DNA from: Clostridia bacterium
Lineage (GTDB): Bacteria; Bacillota; Clostridia; Christensenellales; Aristaeellaceae
Direction: 5' to 3'
Length of the DNA stretch: 59,613 bases
Assembly (NCBI GenBank): GCA_017396845.1
Contig: JAFQKQ010000091.1
Span: forward strand, 1-59,613
Positions 1 through 8,943 of this stretch are shown here, in pieces (position 1 is the stretch's first letter; each line of letters starts with the position of its first letter). The translations under genes and the position numbers were made by a program. Below the pieces are notes generated by a model that was not told where the DNA came from, searched no databases, and saw only the letters and a list, made by a program, of their open reading frames with translations.

Positions 1-67
1 ATCCTTGTCGGATTGCTATATACTGCTCTCGTTGTGGGTTTTTCATAGCAGATTTATTCTACAACAA

Positions 68-115
68 AACAGAGCTTTCTTCCACCTTCCCAGTGGTTGA
101 AAGCTCTGTTTTTTT
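68..115. terminator. Hairpin terminator, possibly bidirectional
   Basis: A 12-bp perfect stem (arms 68-79 and 99-110) with a 19-nt loop is followed by a T run on the plus strand. On the minus strand the hairpin is followed by TTTTGTTG, so it could also end transcription of the minus-strand genes that finish at 176. The gene it would serve on the plus strand lies before the window. Confidence 0.65.
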
Positions 116-118
116 CTC

Positions 119-140
119 GGGGCTGTTGTGCAACAGCCCC
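119..140. repeat. Perfect 10-bp palindrome related to the dispersed GCAACAGCCCC repeat
   Basis: GGGGCTGTTG and CAACAGCCCC form a perfect inverted repeat with a 2-nt spacer. The right arm matches the core GCAACAGCCCCC seen in the intergenic repeat copy near 10146 and, with one change, near 6627. It may be a remnant or end of that repeat family; it could also simply strengthen the adjacent terminator. Confidence 0.4.
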
Positions 141-175
141 TGTATGCATTGGTTTTATTTCTGTTTGCCGGGCGT

Positions 176-748
176 TTATTCCACCGTGAAATCATACAGC
201 CGTACGATTCCTTCGCACATTGTTATGCCGATATGGAAGCGCTCGGGCAGATCTTCCGTTCTGAGCGTCGTCTTTTTTCCGTCTACGGAGAAAATGATGT
301 AATTCTCTTTTGTTTCAACGGTAAGCGTGTGGACGTCGTTTTCCGTAACGGGGTATTCCACGCCCAGGCGTTTGTGCCAGTGGCAGGAGTAGTCCTTTTC
401 CATGAAATGCCGCCATACGTTCACGCCGTCCTTGTATAAAACGACTTCGAAGCATGCGCCGTACTGCACGCTGCCTTCCTTTGTGGTTTCCGTCTCGGGA
501 ACGAGGATGATTTCCGGACAGCCAAGAGAGACAAAGGCGCAGCGAAGGGAAGCTTTTACGCCGGGGGCGTAGGTCTCTTCTGTTACGAAGCTTATGTTGT
601 CAAAGCCCTCGCGGTGATCGGGGTTGACCTTGTTTCCGATGCAGTCCTCAAACTGAGTGTGCTTCGGCGTTTCCGTAAAGCGGAAGGAATAGCATTCGAT
701 GAGTTCGTTTCCGGCCCATTGGCCTTTTGCGAAGTTGATGGTTTTCAT
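176..748 (-). CDS. Hypothetical cytoplasmic protein, probable beta-sandwich domain
   Basis: A 190-residue protein with no signal peptide or membrane segment. It is rich in alternating aromatic and charged residues, and the C-terminus (HIGITMCEGIVRLYDFTVE) resembles the last strands of concanavalin-A-like carbohydrate-binding or laminarinase-type sandwiches, but I cannot assign a named family with confidence. The ATG at 748 is preceded by AAAGGAG at normal spacing. It lies 24 bp downstream of the beta-helix gene on the same strand, so the two are probably co-transcribed and may act on the same carbohydrate. Function is inferred from context only. Confidence 0.6.
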   Translation of the reverse strand: MKTINFAKGQWAGNELIECYSFRFTETPKHTQFEDCIGNKVNPDHREGFDNISFVTEETYAPGVKASLRCAFVSLGCPEIILVPETETTKEGSVQYGACFEVVLYKDGVNVWRHFMEKDYSCHWHKRLGVEYPVTENDVHTLTVETKENYIIFSVDGKKTTLRTEDLPERFHIGITMCEGIVRLYDFTVE

Positions 749-772
749 ATGGAGTCTCCTTTCAAAGAAGAA

Positions 773-2215
773 TTATTTACAGATGAATTCGGTATCTTGA
801 AACAGCTTCTCGTTTTCCGAAAGCAGTATGCGCCGCGAAGAGTGAATATTTCGGATCTTGGCGCGCTTTGCTTCCTTCGGAAGATATTTTTTCTCTGCGT
901 CCGGCGCATCGGTATTTTTCAAATAATCGTTGAACACATATACGGGCGCTTCTTTATCGCTTAAGCCGGTCTCTTCGATGACGAGGCCGTCGATCAGTAC
1001 GTTTTCGGGGAGGAAGCATTCATACCCAAAGTCGTGCGTGCCGTCGTTTTCGGCGGCAAATATGGAGAGCGACCGGGTAAGCGGCTGCCATACGGAGTTT
1101 TTGATGATCATATCGCCGCGCCAAGTTGATCCGTAGTCGCTGCGAAGATTAATAAACGCTCTTCCGCAGGCGCGGGTGTTTTCCACATAAAACGTACCGA
1201 AGCCGATGGCATTTATGCACTGGTACCCCAGCACGCAATTGATAAGCCTGCAGTTGGTAACGCCCATATGCGCATCGAAGCGGGAGAAAACGCAGTCTTT
1301 CAGCGTCAGATCCCGGCAGAAATTGCTGCCGATCAGCCCCCAGTAGGCTTTGTCCATGATATCCGTGGTCTGCCGGCAGGATAAAAATGTCACGTCTGCG
1401 CAGGAATCGATATTGATATCGTAGGAGCCCATGGGAACGGGAAGAGACGCGTTTCCGATGGTCATGTAGGTTTTGTGGCCAGTGAACAGGCAGTTTTTTA
1501 CGGTGATATGCGCCGAATCGATAATGGATAAAAAGCCGCGGTAGGGCGCGCCGTGATCCGGTTCGCCGGTAACGAAATGCGTGATCCCGTCGACTGTTAC
1601 GTTCGAACGGCGGATTTCAATGTTTCTTGCGTGATAATTGTATTTGGATTCGGCCTGATTTGCGATGGTTGTGAATGTGCCGCCGGTCAGCGTGAGCGTA
1701 TCCGTATCGATTCTTTTCGCCTCCGCGGAGGTGATGCAGTCAAAGTCAAAGGATACGGGCGATGAAAGCGAGCCGTCCGGCAGGAGAAGAAAGCTGTCCC
1801 TTCGGGGAACGCCGTTGTTTTGGTTAAGACCCTTTCTGATGTAGTCCGAGTGATTTTCATTAAATACCTTTATGTACAGTTCCGCCCGATAGGGATTCGG
1901 AATATGCGTCTGTCCCTGTTTGAGAGCGGAAACGGAAAAGGGGACGCCCGGAAGCGCACTTTTCACGAGAAACACCGGCGCTTGGAAATCCTCCGGGTTT
2001 ACGTCGTCGATCACAAATTCCGCGCCTGTCCAATCGGTGCTCGTTTGAATTTCCGCCGTTATTGCGCGGGGAGAGATATAGTATTTCGCGTTCTTTTTTG
2101 CGATTACGGGAAGCGACAGCCGGTTGGCTTCGTCATGGGCTTTTTGGATGGCGCTCATATCGTCATGTACGCCGTCGCCCTTTGCGCCGAACATTTCGTA
2201 TGTGATACAGTTCAT
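773..2215 (-). CDS. Right-handed beta-helix protein (pectate lyase 3 / GH28-like), intracellular
   Basis: The N-terminus carries the FGAKGDGVHDDMSAIQKA signature that opens pectate-lyase-3/GH28-like parallel beta-helix proteins. The rest (480 residues) shows the expected repetitive short strands with N, D and S turns (for example ITVKNCLFTGHKTYMTIG and VTFLSCRQTTDIMD around residues 235-280). There is no signal peptide, so if it is an enzyme it acts on imported oligosaccharides. No complete GH28 catalytic motif is obvious, so lyase, hydrolase or epimerase activity cannot be chosen. The start at 2215 has a strong AAGGAGG at 2222-2228. It heads a two-gene minus-strand unit divergent from the cellobiose phosphorylase gene. 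Confidence 0.75.
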   Translation of the reverse strand: MNCITYEMFGAKGDGVHDDMSAIQKAHDEANRLSLPVIAKKNAKYYISPRAITAEIQTSTDWTGAEFVIDDVNPEDFQAPVFLVKSALPGVPFSVSALKQGQTHIPNPYRAELYIKVFNENHSDYIRKGLNQNNGVPRRDSFLLLPDGSLSSPVSFDFDCITSAEAKRIDTDTLTLTGGTFTTIANQAESKYNYHARNIEIRRSNVTVDGITHFVTGEPDHGAPYRGFLSIIDSAHITVKNCLFTGHKTYMTIGNASLPVPMGSYDINIDSCADVTFLSCRQTTDIMDKAYWGLIGSNFCRDLTLKDCVFSRFDAHMGVTNCRLINCVLGYQCINAIGFGTFYVENTRACGRAFINLRSDYGSTWRGDMIIKNSVWQPLTRSLSIFAAENDGTHDFGYECFLPENVLIDGLVIEETGLSDKEAPVYVFNDYLKNTDAPDAEKKYLPKEAKRAKIRNIHSSRRILLSENEKLFQDTEFICK

Positions 2216-2394
2216 GCTATAGCCTCCTTTAAGTGGCAGATAAAAAATACGGGGCGCTTTTATTATCGCATTTTATAAAGGCAATTGCAATAGCGTATAT
2301 TTGCTGGAATATGTATGCCCCATGAACAGTAGCCAAAACCCCTTCCGAAAGCGTTTTCGTTTCGCTGATTTGAGGGATTATTTTCTCAAAACGA

Positions 2395-2423
2395 TTGTAT
2401 GTTAAGTTCTCATGTGATATAAT
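2395..2423 (+). promoter_or_regulatory. Promoter for the cellobiose phosphorylase operon
   Basis: TTGTAT (2395-2400), a 17-bp spacer and a perfect TATAAT (2418-2423), about 50 bp before the gene start at 2475. An imperfect palindrome CGAAAGCGTTTTCG at about 2346-2359, some 35 bp upstream of the -35 box, has the shape of a LacI/CcpA-family operator and could be a regulatory site; this last point is weak. Confidence 0.65.
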
Positions 2424-2474
2424 GGTAACAATATAATAAGCGCTGCAGGGAGCGGCGACAGGAGGGTGCAGAGT

Positions 2475-4931
2475 ATGAAATACGGTTATTTTGACGACTG
2501 CGCGAGGGAATATGTGATTGATACGCCCCGAACGCCTTACCCGTGGATCAACTATCTCGGAAGCGAAAAATTCTTCGGCCTTATCAGCAACACTGCCGGC
2601 GGCTACTGCTTCTACAGAGACGCGCGTCTCCGTCGCGTGACCCGCTACCGCTACAACAATATGCCCGTTGATAACGGCGGACGCTATTTCTATATCAATG
2701 ACGAAGGCGTGATCTGGAATCCGGGTTGGAAGCCTGTAAAGACCGAGCTGGATGCGTACGAATGCCGTCACGGCATGGGCTATACGGTCATTACCGGCAA
2801 AAAGAACGGCCTTTCGGCGAGTCAGCTTTCCTTTGTGCCGCTGGGCGTGAACGCTGAGGTGCATCAGATTACGCTGAAAAACGAAAGCGACTGCGAGAAG
2901 AACGTGATTCTTACATCCTTTGTCGAGTTCTGTTTGTGGGACGCCAATGACGATGCGCTCAACTTCCAGAGAAACTTCTCAATCGGCGAGGTAGAGGTGG
3001 AGGACGGCGTGATCTATCACAAGACGGAGTACCGCGAGAGGCGCAATCACTACGCGTTCTACGCCGTAAATGCGCCCGTGTCCGGCTTTGATACCGATAT
3101 GGAAACCTTCCTCGGCCTGTATAACGGCTTTGAAGCGCCCAAAGCGGTCGTGACGGGCGAAATGGGCAATTCGATTGCTTCAGGATGGCAGCCGATCGCG
3201 GCCCATCAATTGAAGGCCTCGCTCAAGCCGGGCGAAGAGAAAAAGTATAATTTCGTGCTGGGCTATGCAGAGGTTCCGACAGATCAGAAATTTGTCGCGC
3301 CCTTTGTAATCAACAAGGCGCCCGCCAAGGAAATGCTGGCATCTCTTACCGACGATTGCCAGATTGAGAAGGCGTTCAAGGCGCTCAGAGCCTATTGGGA
3401 TGAGCTTTTAAGCGCGTATGTGCTGAAGACCGATGATGAGAAGCTCGGACGCATGGTCAACATCTGGAATCCCTATCAGTGCATGGTAACGTTCAACATG
3501 TCGCGCTCCGCTTCAATGTTTGAAAGTGGCATCGGCCGCGGCATGGGCTTCCGCGATTCCTCGCAGGATCTTCTGGGCTTTGTTCACCAGATTCCCGAGC
3601 GCGCCCGCGAGCGCATACTGGATATCGCCGCTACGCAGTTCCGCGACGGCGGCTGCTATCATCAGTATCAGCCGCTCACGAAAAAGGGCAATAACGACAT
3701 CGGCGGCGGCTTCAACGATGATCCGCTGTGGCTGATTGCGGGAACCGCTGCATATATCAGAGAGACGGGCGACTTTACGATTCTTGACGAGGATACGCCC
3801 TACGACTGTAATAAAAACGATTCGGGTACGCTGCTTGAGCACCTGGAGAACAGCTTCTATCACGTGGTAAACAACAAAGGCCCGCACGGTCTGCCCCTCA
3901 TCGGACGCGCAGACTGGAACGATTGTCTGAACCTGAACTGCTTCTCCGACGCGCCCGGCGAGAGCTTCCAGACCTTCTCAAACCCCGACGCACCCGACGA
4001 GCGCGTTGCGGAGTCAGTGCTGATTGCGGGCATGTTCGTGTCCATCGGTCCCGAGCTTGTGGATATTCTAAGCATCCGCGGCGAAACGGACAAGGCGAAA
4101 AAGGCGCAGGAAGAAATCGACAATATGCGTCAGGCAATCCTCACTTACGGCTGGGACGGCGACTGGTTCGTGCGCGCATATGATGCGTTCGGCAACAAGG
4201 TCGGCTCCAAAGAGTGCGAGGACGGCAAGATATTCATCGAAAGCCAGGGCTACTGCGTAATGGCGGGCGTGGGCGTAGAGGACGGAAAGGCCGAGCGTGC
4301 GCTGAAGTCCGTTGAAGAGTGGCTGGAAACCGAGCACGGTATTGTGCTTCTGCAGCCTGCGTACAAGGAATATCATGTGGAATTGGGCGAAGTTTCCTCC
4401 TATCCGCCGGGATACAAGGAGAACGCCGCCGTATTCTGCCACAACAATCCCTGGATCATTGCGGCGGAAACGGTTGTGGGACACGGCGACCGCGCGTTTG
4501 ATCTGTATAAGAAAATCGCGCCCGCGTACCGCGAGGACATCAGCGACTTGCATAAAATGGAGCCCTATGTATACAGCCAGATGATCGCCGGCAAGGATGC
4601 GAAGAATTTCGGTCAGGCGAAAAACAGCTGGCTCACCGGCACCGCCGCATGGAACTATTATATCATCAGCAATTACATCCTCGGCATCAAGCCCGATTGG
4701 CACGGCCTCAAGGTGGATCCCTGCATTCCGCACGAGTGGACGGGCTATGAGATTTCCCGCCGTTTCAGAGGCGCTGTCTACAATATTTCCATCCGCAATC
4801 CCGACAAGGTATCGCGCGGCGTAAAGAGCGTTGTTGTGGACGGAGAAGCGATTGAAGGAAACGTGCTGCCCGTATTTACGGATGGAAAGGCGCACGAGGT
4901 TGTTGTAACGCTCGGTGAAATCATCAAATGA
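2475..4931 (+). CDS. Cellobiose phosphorylase (GH94)
   Basis: Catalyses phosphorolysis of cellobiose to glucose 1-phosphate and glucose in the cytoplasm, saving ATP. The 818-residue protein matches clostridial cellobiose phosphorylase along its whole length by motif memory: [15 protein letters not shown] at the start, [49 protein letters not shown], and the active-site segment [14 protein letters not shown] with the candidate general-acid aspartates D480 and D483. Length is typical (about 810). I chose ATG 2475 because AGGAGGG (2460-2466) is 8 nt upstream; a GTG at 2466 overlaps that site. No signal peptide. It is followed after 22 bp by a YhcH-type gene and then a GH113-type gene, which suggests a unit for imported beta-linked gluco- or manno-oligosaccharides. 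Confidence 0.96.
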   Translation: MKYGYFDDCAREYVIDTPRTPYPWINYLGSEKFFGLISNTAGGYCFYRDARLRRVTRYRYNNMPVDNGGRYFYINDEGVIWNPGWKPVKTELDAYECRHGMGYTVITGKKNGLSASQLSFVPLGVNAEVHQITLKNESDCEKNVILTSFVEFCLWDANDDALNFQRNFSIGEVEVEDGVIYHKTEYRERRNHYAFYAVNAPVSGFDTDMETFLGLYNGFEAPKAVVTGEMGNSIASGWQPIAAHQLKASLKPGEEKKYNFVLGYAEVPTDQKFVAPFVINKAPAKEMLASLTDDCQIEKAFKALRAYWDELLSAYVLKTDDEKLGRMVNIWNPYQCMVTFNMSRSASMFESGIGRGMGFRDSSQDLLGFVHQIPERARERILDIAATQFRDGGCYHQYQPLTKKGNNDIGGGFNDDPLWLIAGTAAYIRETGDFTILDEDTPYDCNKNDSGTLLEHLENSFYHVVNNKGPHGLPLIGRADWNDCLNLNCFSDAPGESFQTFSNPDAPDERVAESVLIAGMFVSIGPELVDILSIRGETDKAKKAQEEIDNMRQAILTYGWDGDWFVRAYDAFGNKVGSKECEDGKIFIESQGYCVMAGVGVEDGKAERALKSVEEWLETEHGIVLLQPAYKEYHVELGEVSSYPPGYKENAAVFCHNNPWIIAAETVVGHGDRAFDLYKKIAPAYREDISDLHKMEPYVYSQMIAGKDAKNFGQAKNSWLTGTAAWNYYIISNYILGIKPDWHGLKVDPCIPHEWTGYEISRRFRGAVYNISIRNPDKVSRGVKSVVVDGEAIEGNVLPVFTDGKAHEVVVTLGEIIK

Positions 4932-4953
4932 TTGATGGGAGATAACGATACAA

Positions 4954-5394
4954 ATGATTTATGACAGCATGAAAAGACTTGGCCAGTACAAAGGACTCAA
5001 TGCAAACCTTGACAAAGCAATAGATGCTGTGCTTTCGAATGCGATCAGTGCGTTTAATCCCGGAAAAAACGAAGTGAACGGCAGCCTATGCTGGATTAAT
5101 TTGAATACTCAGGCGCTTAAGGAAGCAAATGATGTATACGAGCGCCATATGGAGTATATTGATCTTCAGATTCCGCTGGAGGACGGAGAGATCATTTCCG
5201 TAAAAAACGTAGAGGATATCGAATGGCCTGCGTTTGACACCGAAACCGCGTTCACAAAGGCTCCCAGAGGAACCGATCTTCATATGGATCAGGGCACCTT
5301 CGCCATATTCTTCCCGGGCGACGCGCATCTTTGCGGCGTGTCGAAGGACGGCAAAACGCAGGTGAAGAAGCTCGTTGCAAAGGTGCATATCTGA
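4954..5394 (+). CDS. YhcH/YjgK/YiaL (EbgC, DUF386) family protein
   Basis: A 146-residue cupin-fold protein. Members of this family sit in sugar operons (EbgC beside a beta-galactosidase, NanQ/YhcH in sialic acid loci) and are thought to act on sugar anomers or lactones. Typical family features visible are the segment YERHMEYIDLQIPLEDGE (residues 51-68), a later FAIFFPGDAHLCGV with a metal-type histidine, and the ending VKKLVAKVHI. The start ATG at 4954 follows GGGAGAT. It lies 22 bp after the cellobiose phosphorylase gene, so a role in handling the sugar released there is inferred. Confidence 0.85.
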   Translation: MIYDSMKRLGQYKGLNANLDKAIDAVLSNAISAFNPGKNEVNGSLCWINLNTQALKEANDVYERHMEYIDLQIPLEDGEIISVKNVEDIEWPAFDTETAFTKAPRGTDLHMDQGTFAIFFPGDAHLCGVSKDGKTQVKKLVAKVHI

Positions 5395-5445
5395 TAAGAG
5401 GCGGCGCATTTTCGGGCGATGACTGCAGATGAAAGGGCAGAGGAT

Positions 5446-6408
5446 ATGTTTATCAAGGGTTTTACCTACGGCTACGACGCAAGGCGCGGCATGTACAGAA
5501 CTGAGGAAGCGCTCTCTTCCATCAAACGGCTTGCAGGGCTTGGCGGAGACTGGGCGGCGCTTGCGTTTTCCATAAGGCAGGATACTTTCTGTTCAACGGT
5601 CATTCGCCCGGATTACCGGTATACCGTTACGGACAAGGATGTGTACACAGCCATTGAACGGCTGCACGGGGAAGGGCTGAAGGTGTGCCTGAAGCCCATG
5701 ATCAATTGTGCGGACGGTATATGGCGCGCGCGGATTACCTTTCCGGACGCAGAATACGGAAACCGGGATTATTGGAAGGAATGGTTTGACTGCTATACCG
5801 CCTTTTTGTGCCACTACGCGGAGATCGCCGAGGAAACGGGCTGCGAAATGTTCTGCGTTGGCTGCGAGATGCTCGGAACCGAGCATAAGGCGGATTTGTG
5901 GCGATGCGCCATTGGCGAGGTTAGAAAGATTTATCGCGGCCCCATCGTGTACAATACCAACCACGGCAGCGAAAATTCCGTTTCGTGGTGGGACGCCGTG
6001 GATTATATCGGCACTTCCGCATACTTCAAGGTAGCCGGGATCCCGGGGGAAAGCTGTGAAAATATGCTTTCGGAATGGGAAAAGCAGAAGACGCGCCTTT
6101 GCGCCTTATCAAAAGCCCATCACGATAAGAAAATAATATTCATGGAAATCGGTATCAGAAGCGCCCGGGGCTGCGCCATGATGCCCTACGACTTCAGCCA
6201 CAGGGAATTCCCCTACGATGAGGACGAACAGGCAAATTTCTACGAATCCTGCATGCGGGCGATGTGGAATGAGGATTGGTTCGCCGGATTCTTCTGGTGG
6301 GATTGGTATACGTATCTTCCGAAAAAGACTCTCGAAATGGGATTTTCCATCGTTGGAAAGAAAGCGGAAGACGTTGTGAAAAAGTGGTATAAAAAGGAAC
6401 GGGAATAG
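5446..6408 (+). CDS. GH113-like beta-mannanase/mannosidase-type hydrolase
   Basis: A 320-residue TIM-barrel glycoside hydrolase without signal peptide. Motifs fit GH113: the N-terminal FIKGFTYGYDARRG, the acid/base region MFCVGCEMLGTE, and the nucleophile region KIIFMEIGIRS, ending with an aromatic FFWWDWYTYLPKK. Family GH113 members cleave beta-1,4-mannans or mannooligosaccharides; here the enzyme would act on imported oligosaccharides. I prefer the ATG at 5446 (MFIKG) with GAAAGGG nine bases upstream over the in-frame ATG at 5419, which has no well-placed ribosome-binding site. Substrate is inferred from family membership. Confidence 0.82.
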   Translation: MFIKGFTYGYDARRGMYRTEEALSSIKRLAGLGGDWAALAFSIRQDTFCSTVIRPDYRYTVTDKDVYTAIERLHGEGLKVCLKPMINCADGIWRARITFPDAEYGNRDYWKEWFDCYTAFLCHYAEIAEETGCEMFCVGCEMLGTEHKADLWRCAIGEVRKIYRGPIVYNTNHGSENSVSWWDAVDYIGTSAYFKVAGIPGESCENMLSEWEKQKTRLCALSKAHHDKKIIFMEIGIRSARGCAMMPYDFSHREFPYDEDEQANFYESCMRAMWNEDWFAGFFWWDWYTYLPKKTLEMGFSIVGKKAEDVVKKWYKKERE

Positions 6409-6730
6409 CGGTAAATGGCGCGCTTTACGCGTGAGCGCCTGTTTGTTTCCCGCTGTGCGTCAGCAGGAAATAAAACGTCGGCGAAAAAGTTACCCGCCGC
6501 CTTCTGTCTTTCTGCCTCCTGCTGCCCCGCTTGCGGGGATGGCAGGAGGCAGAGTGCGGAATTGCGCTGGATTTTATCGGCATTTCTGAGCTTTCGAGCT
6601 TTTTGGCGGGGGCTGTCTTTTTTATTGCAACATCCCCCGACGGCGAAGCCCGTTAACCAGCAGATCTGATTTGTTGCGTTTCCGCATGATCGAAATACCC
6701 CCGTATTCGCTTTAAGGAGTGACAGACAAT
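6409..6730. other. Gene-free gap with hairpin and degenerate repeat copy
   Basis: No convincing gene: an 84-codon frame at 6415-6669 has no ribosome-binding site and a low-complexity, non-protein-like composition. The gap contains a strong hairpin (GCCTCCTGC 6514-6522 with GCAGGAGGC 6542-6550 around an inner CCCCGC/GCGGGG). It also contains a near-palindrome GGGGGCTGT...GCAACATCCCCC at 6608-6639, related to the dispersed repeat. It probably ends the preceding operon and holds the promoter of the M20 gene, which I could not place. Confidence 0.5.
6555..6668 (+). repeat. Degenerate intergenic repeat, copy C
   Basis: Shares with the copy at 10019-10200 the segments GGAATTGCGCTG (6557-6568), TTTTATTGCAACATCCCCCG (6620-6639, one or two changes) and a GTTAACC-GCAGATC tail (6652-6665) that matches the copy near 45293-45306 in reverse orientation. 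Short, imperfect and AT/GC mixed; not coding. Confidence 0.4.
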
Positions 6731-7864
6731 ATGTACGTTTCTAAAATCCGCCGCGAGCTGCATATGCACCCGGAACTGGGGTATGATCTTCCCTACACGC
6801 TCGGCGTTGTAAAACGGGAGCTGGAAAAATTCAGCATTCCCTATACCGAAAAATACGGAAAAAGCGGAATCGTAGCTACGATCAACGAGGGCGCGCCCGG
6901 AAAAGCGCTGGCGATCCGCGCGGACATGGACGCACTGCCGATTCAGGAAGCCAATGATGTTCCGTACAAATCGCTGTATGAGGGCAGAATGCACGCCTGC
7001 GGTCACGACGCGCATACCGCAATACTGCTCGACACGGCGAGAAAGCTCACCTCTCTCTCCGTTGCGCTCACGCGCCCGGTGAAGCTGATCTTTCAGCCGG
7101 CGGAGGAGGGCGGCGGCGGGGCCGGAAGAATGGTTCAGGACGGCTGTATGGACGATGTGGATGAAATCGTCGCCATTCATGTAAATATTCAGCCTGCGTG
7201 TACCGTCTCTTTCATGACCGGCCCCTGCAATTCCGCAGCGAGCAGCGTAACAATCCGTTTTACGGGAAAAAGCGCGCACGCCGCCATGCAGTCCTCCGGC
7301 TCGGACGCCATTATGATGGCTGCGCATTCGCTGATCGCCATTGAAAGCTATCTTGCAAAGCGCTTTCCCTCCGGCAGTCATATCCTTTTTAACGCCGGAA
7401 CCATTCACGGCGGCACTGCCGCAAACATCATTGCAGACGAATGCACGATCAAGTGTACCATAAGAACGCGTGAAAATCAGGATCTTGAAAAGTTTTTGGA
7501 CGGCATTCAGACGATCGTAAAAAACACCGCCGAAATTTTCGGCGGCACGGGAGAAGCGAAAATAAACGGCATCACGCCCGTGCTCGTTCACGATCCCATC
7601 GTAACGGAGCATCTCCGCAAAGCCGCCGAAGAGGTTCTCGGAAAGGAAAACGTATTTGAAATGCAGCGCGTAGCGGCCTCTGAGGATTTCTCCGTATTTG
7701 CACAAAAAGCCCCCGCGACCATGATGCGGCTGGGCTGCGGAAACGCCGAAAAGGGCTTTGTTCATCCCGTGCATACGCCTCATTTCGATATCGACGAAAG
7801 CGCGCTTGACAAGGGATCGGATATATATGTAAGGTATCTTCTGAACCGAATGGGGATCGGGTGA
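6731..7864 (+). CDS. M20 family metallo-amidohydrolase (N-acyl-amino-acid/hippurate type)
   Basis: A 377-residue cytoplasmic zinc hydrolase that removes acyl groups from N-acylated amino acids or related amides. Diagnostic M20D motifs: ELHMHPELGYD near the N-terminus, RADMDALPIQE, the metal site MHACGHDAHTA, the catalytic glutamates in FQPAEEGGGGAG, and a late ASEDFSVF. Length fits the family. The ATG at 6731 is preferred; a GTG at 6719 abuts the AAGGAG. It appears to be transcribed alone, ending at a strong hairpin shared with the convergent oxidoreductase gene. True substrate is unknown. Confidence 0.9.
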   Translation: MYVSKIRRELHMHPELGYDLPYTLGVVKRELEKFSIPYTEKYGKSGIVATINEGAPGKALAIRADMDALPIQEANDVPYKSLYEGRMHACGHDAHTAILLDTARKLTSLSVALTRPVKLIFQPAEEGGGGAGRMVQDGCMDDVDEIVAIHVNIQPACTVSFMTGPCNSAASSVTIRFTGKSAHAAMQSSGSDAIMMAAHSLIAIESYLAKRFPSGSHILFNAGTIHGGTAANIIADECTIKCTIRTRENQDLEKFLDGIQTIVKNTAEIFGGTGEAKINGITPVLVHDPIVTEHLRKAAEEVLGKENVFEMQRVAASEDFSVFAQKAPATMMRLGCGNAEKGFVHPVHTPHFDIDESALDKGSDIYVRYLLNRMGIG

Positions 7865-7871
7865 TATCATA

Positions 7872-7915
7872 AAATCGGGCCGGAACAGAGAGTATCTTCT
7901 GCTCCGGCCCGATTT
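7872..7915. terminator. Bidirectional terminator between convergent genes
   Basis: A 13-bp perfect stem, AAATCGGGCCGGA (7872-7884) with TCCGGCCCGATTT (7903-7915), lies between the M20 gene and the convergent Gfo/Idh gene, overlapping the stop codon of the latter. T-rich on both outgoing sides. Confidence 0.8.
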
Positions 7916-8915
7916 ATTGCGTTTTATTTTCCTTCACAATCTCTAAAAGCACCTTCTGAACCAGATAATCGTGTTCATAGGTATAGGGATTTACTTTGCT
8001 GCCCATGACATAGTGATAGAAATCCGCCGCCATGGTATCGTAGCGTCCGGTCGCGGAGAGGTCGGCAACCGGGATTTCTTTCTGCATATCCTGATACGCA
8101 TGATCGCAGAAATCCAATGAAGCATATGTCATGCGGGTGGTTCTTTCCATCGGAAGAATGGATACGCTTCCCTTGCTGCCGGTTACGACAAACTGTCTGC
8201 GGCCCCAGCCGTTTACCTCGACCGAGCTTACAAAGATCCTTGCAAGCGCCTTGTCGTATTCCAATACCGCCAGGTTGTTGTCCGGGAAATCCACGCCGTC
8301 GAGCTTCGTGTGCTTTAGGAACGACACAATCCGCTTCGGTTCGCCCAGAAGATATACGATCAGATCCACGAAATGGCTGCCCAGAATATACTGTATACCG
8401 CCTTCAAAGCCCGTGAGCCACTTTTTGTACTCAACGCCGTGATACGTGCTCATCTCGGCGTTTATGGAGTATATTTCGCCCAGCCTGCCTTCCCTGATCA
8501 TTTCAAACGTTTTGAGTATCGCATCGTTGTACCGGTACATGTAGCCCATCTGAACCACCAGATTTTTTGCTTTTGCCGTATCCAGTACATATTTGAATTC
8601 CTCAAGCGTACCGCTTGCGGGCTTATCCATGTGGATATGCTTTCCCTGTTCCACGCATATGGCGGCGGTTTTTGTAAGATCGGGAACGCCGGTTTCTACG
8701 AGAATCGCATCGCATTTATCGATCAGCTCCTGCGTGCGCATGCGCGTAAGACCCTTGTAGCCGTCCAATCCGCTTCTTTTCTCAAGCCAATCGGGATCAT
8801 CCTCCGCATATCCAACCACATCAAACAGCTCCGGGAACTTTCTGAACGCCTTCATTTTCTCTTCCCCGTGGTTATGCCCGATGCCGATCTGACCGATTCG
8901 AATGATTTTATTCAA
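7914..8915 (-). CDS. Gfo/Idh/MocA family oxidoreductase
   Basis: An NAD(P)-dependent sugar or cyclitol dehydrogenase-type enzyme of 333 residues. The Rossmann start IIRIGQIGIGHNHGEEKM, the HIHMDKPASG motif (DKP in place of the usual EKP) and the C-terminal-domain GSHFVDLIVYLLGEP are visible. It is clearly related to the second Gfo/Idh enzyme at 15137, sharing IGIGHNH, RKFPE and AEDDP segments. It follows the epimerase-like SDR gene by 28 bp on the same strand, so both likely form one unit. Substrate is not known; the neighbouring sugar transporter suggests a plant-derived sugar or sugar acid. Confidence 0.9.
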   Translation of the reverse strand: MNKIIRIGQIGIGHNHGEEKMKAFRKFPELFDVVGYAEDDPDWLEKRSGLDGYKGLTRMRTQELIDKCDAILVETGVPDLTKTAAICVEQGKHIHMDKPASGTLEEFKYVLDTAKAKNLVVQMGYMYRYNDAILKTFEMIREGRLGEIYSINAEMSTYHGVEYKKWLTGFEGGIQYILGSHFVDLIVYLLGEPKRIVSFLKHTKLDGVDFPDNNLAVLEYDKALARIFVSSVEVNGWGRRQFVVTGSKGSVSILPMERTTRMTYASLDFCDHAYQDMQKEIPVADLSATGRYDTMAADFYHYVMGSKVNPYTYEHDYLVQKVLLEIVKENKTQ

Positions 8916-8943
8916 AAATATGCGCTCCTTTCAGCATATCTCA

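Noticed and set aside
6415-6669. 84-codon frame as a small protein with several cysteines
   Set aside because: No ribosome-binding site, biased composition and overlap with hairpins and the repeat copy. Better explained as non-coding.
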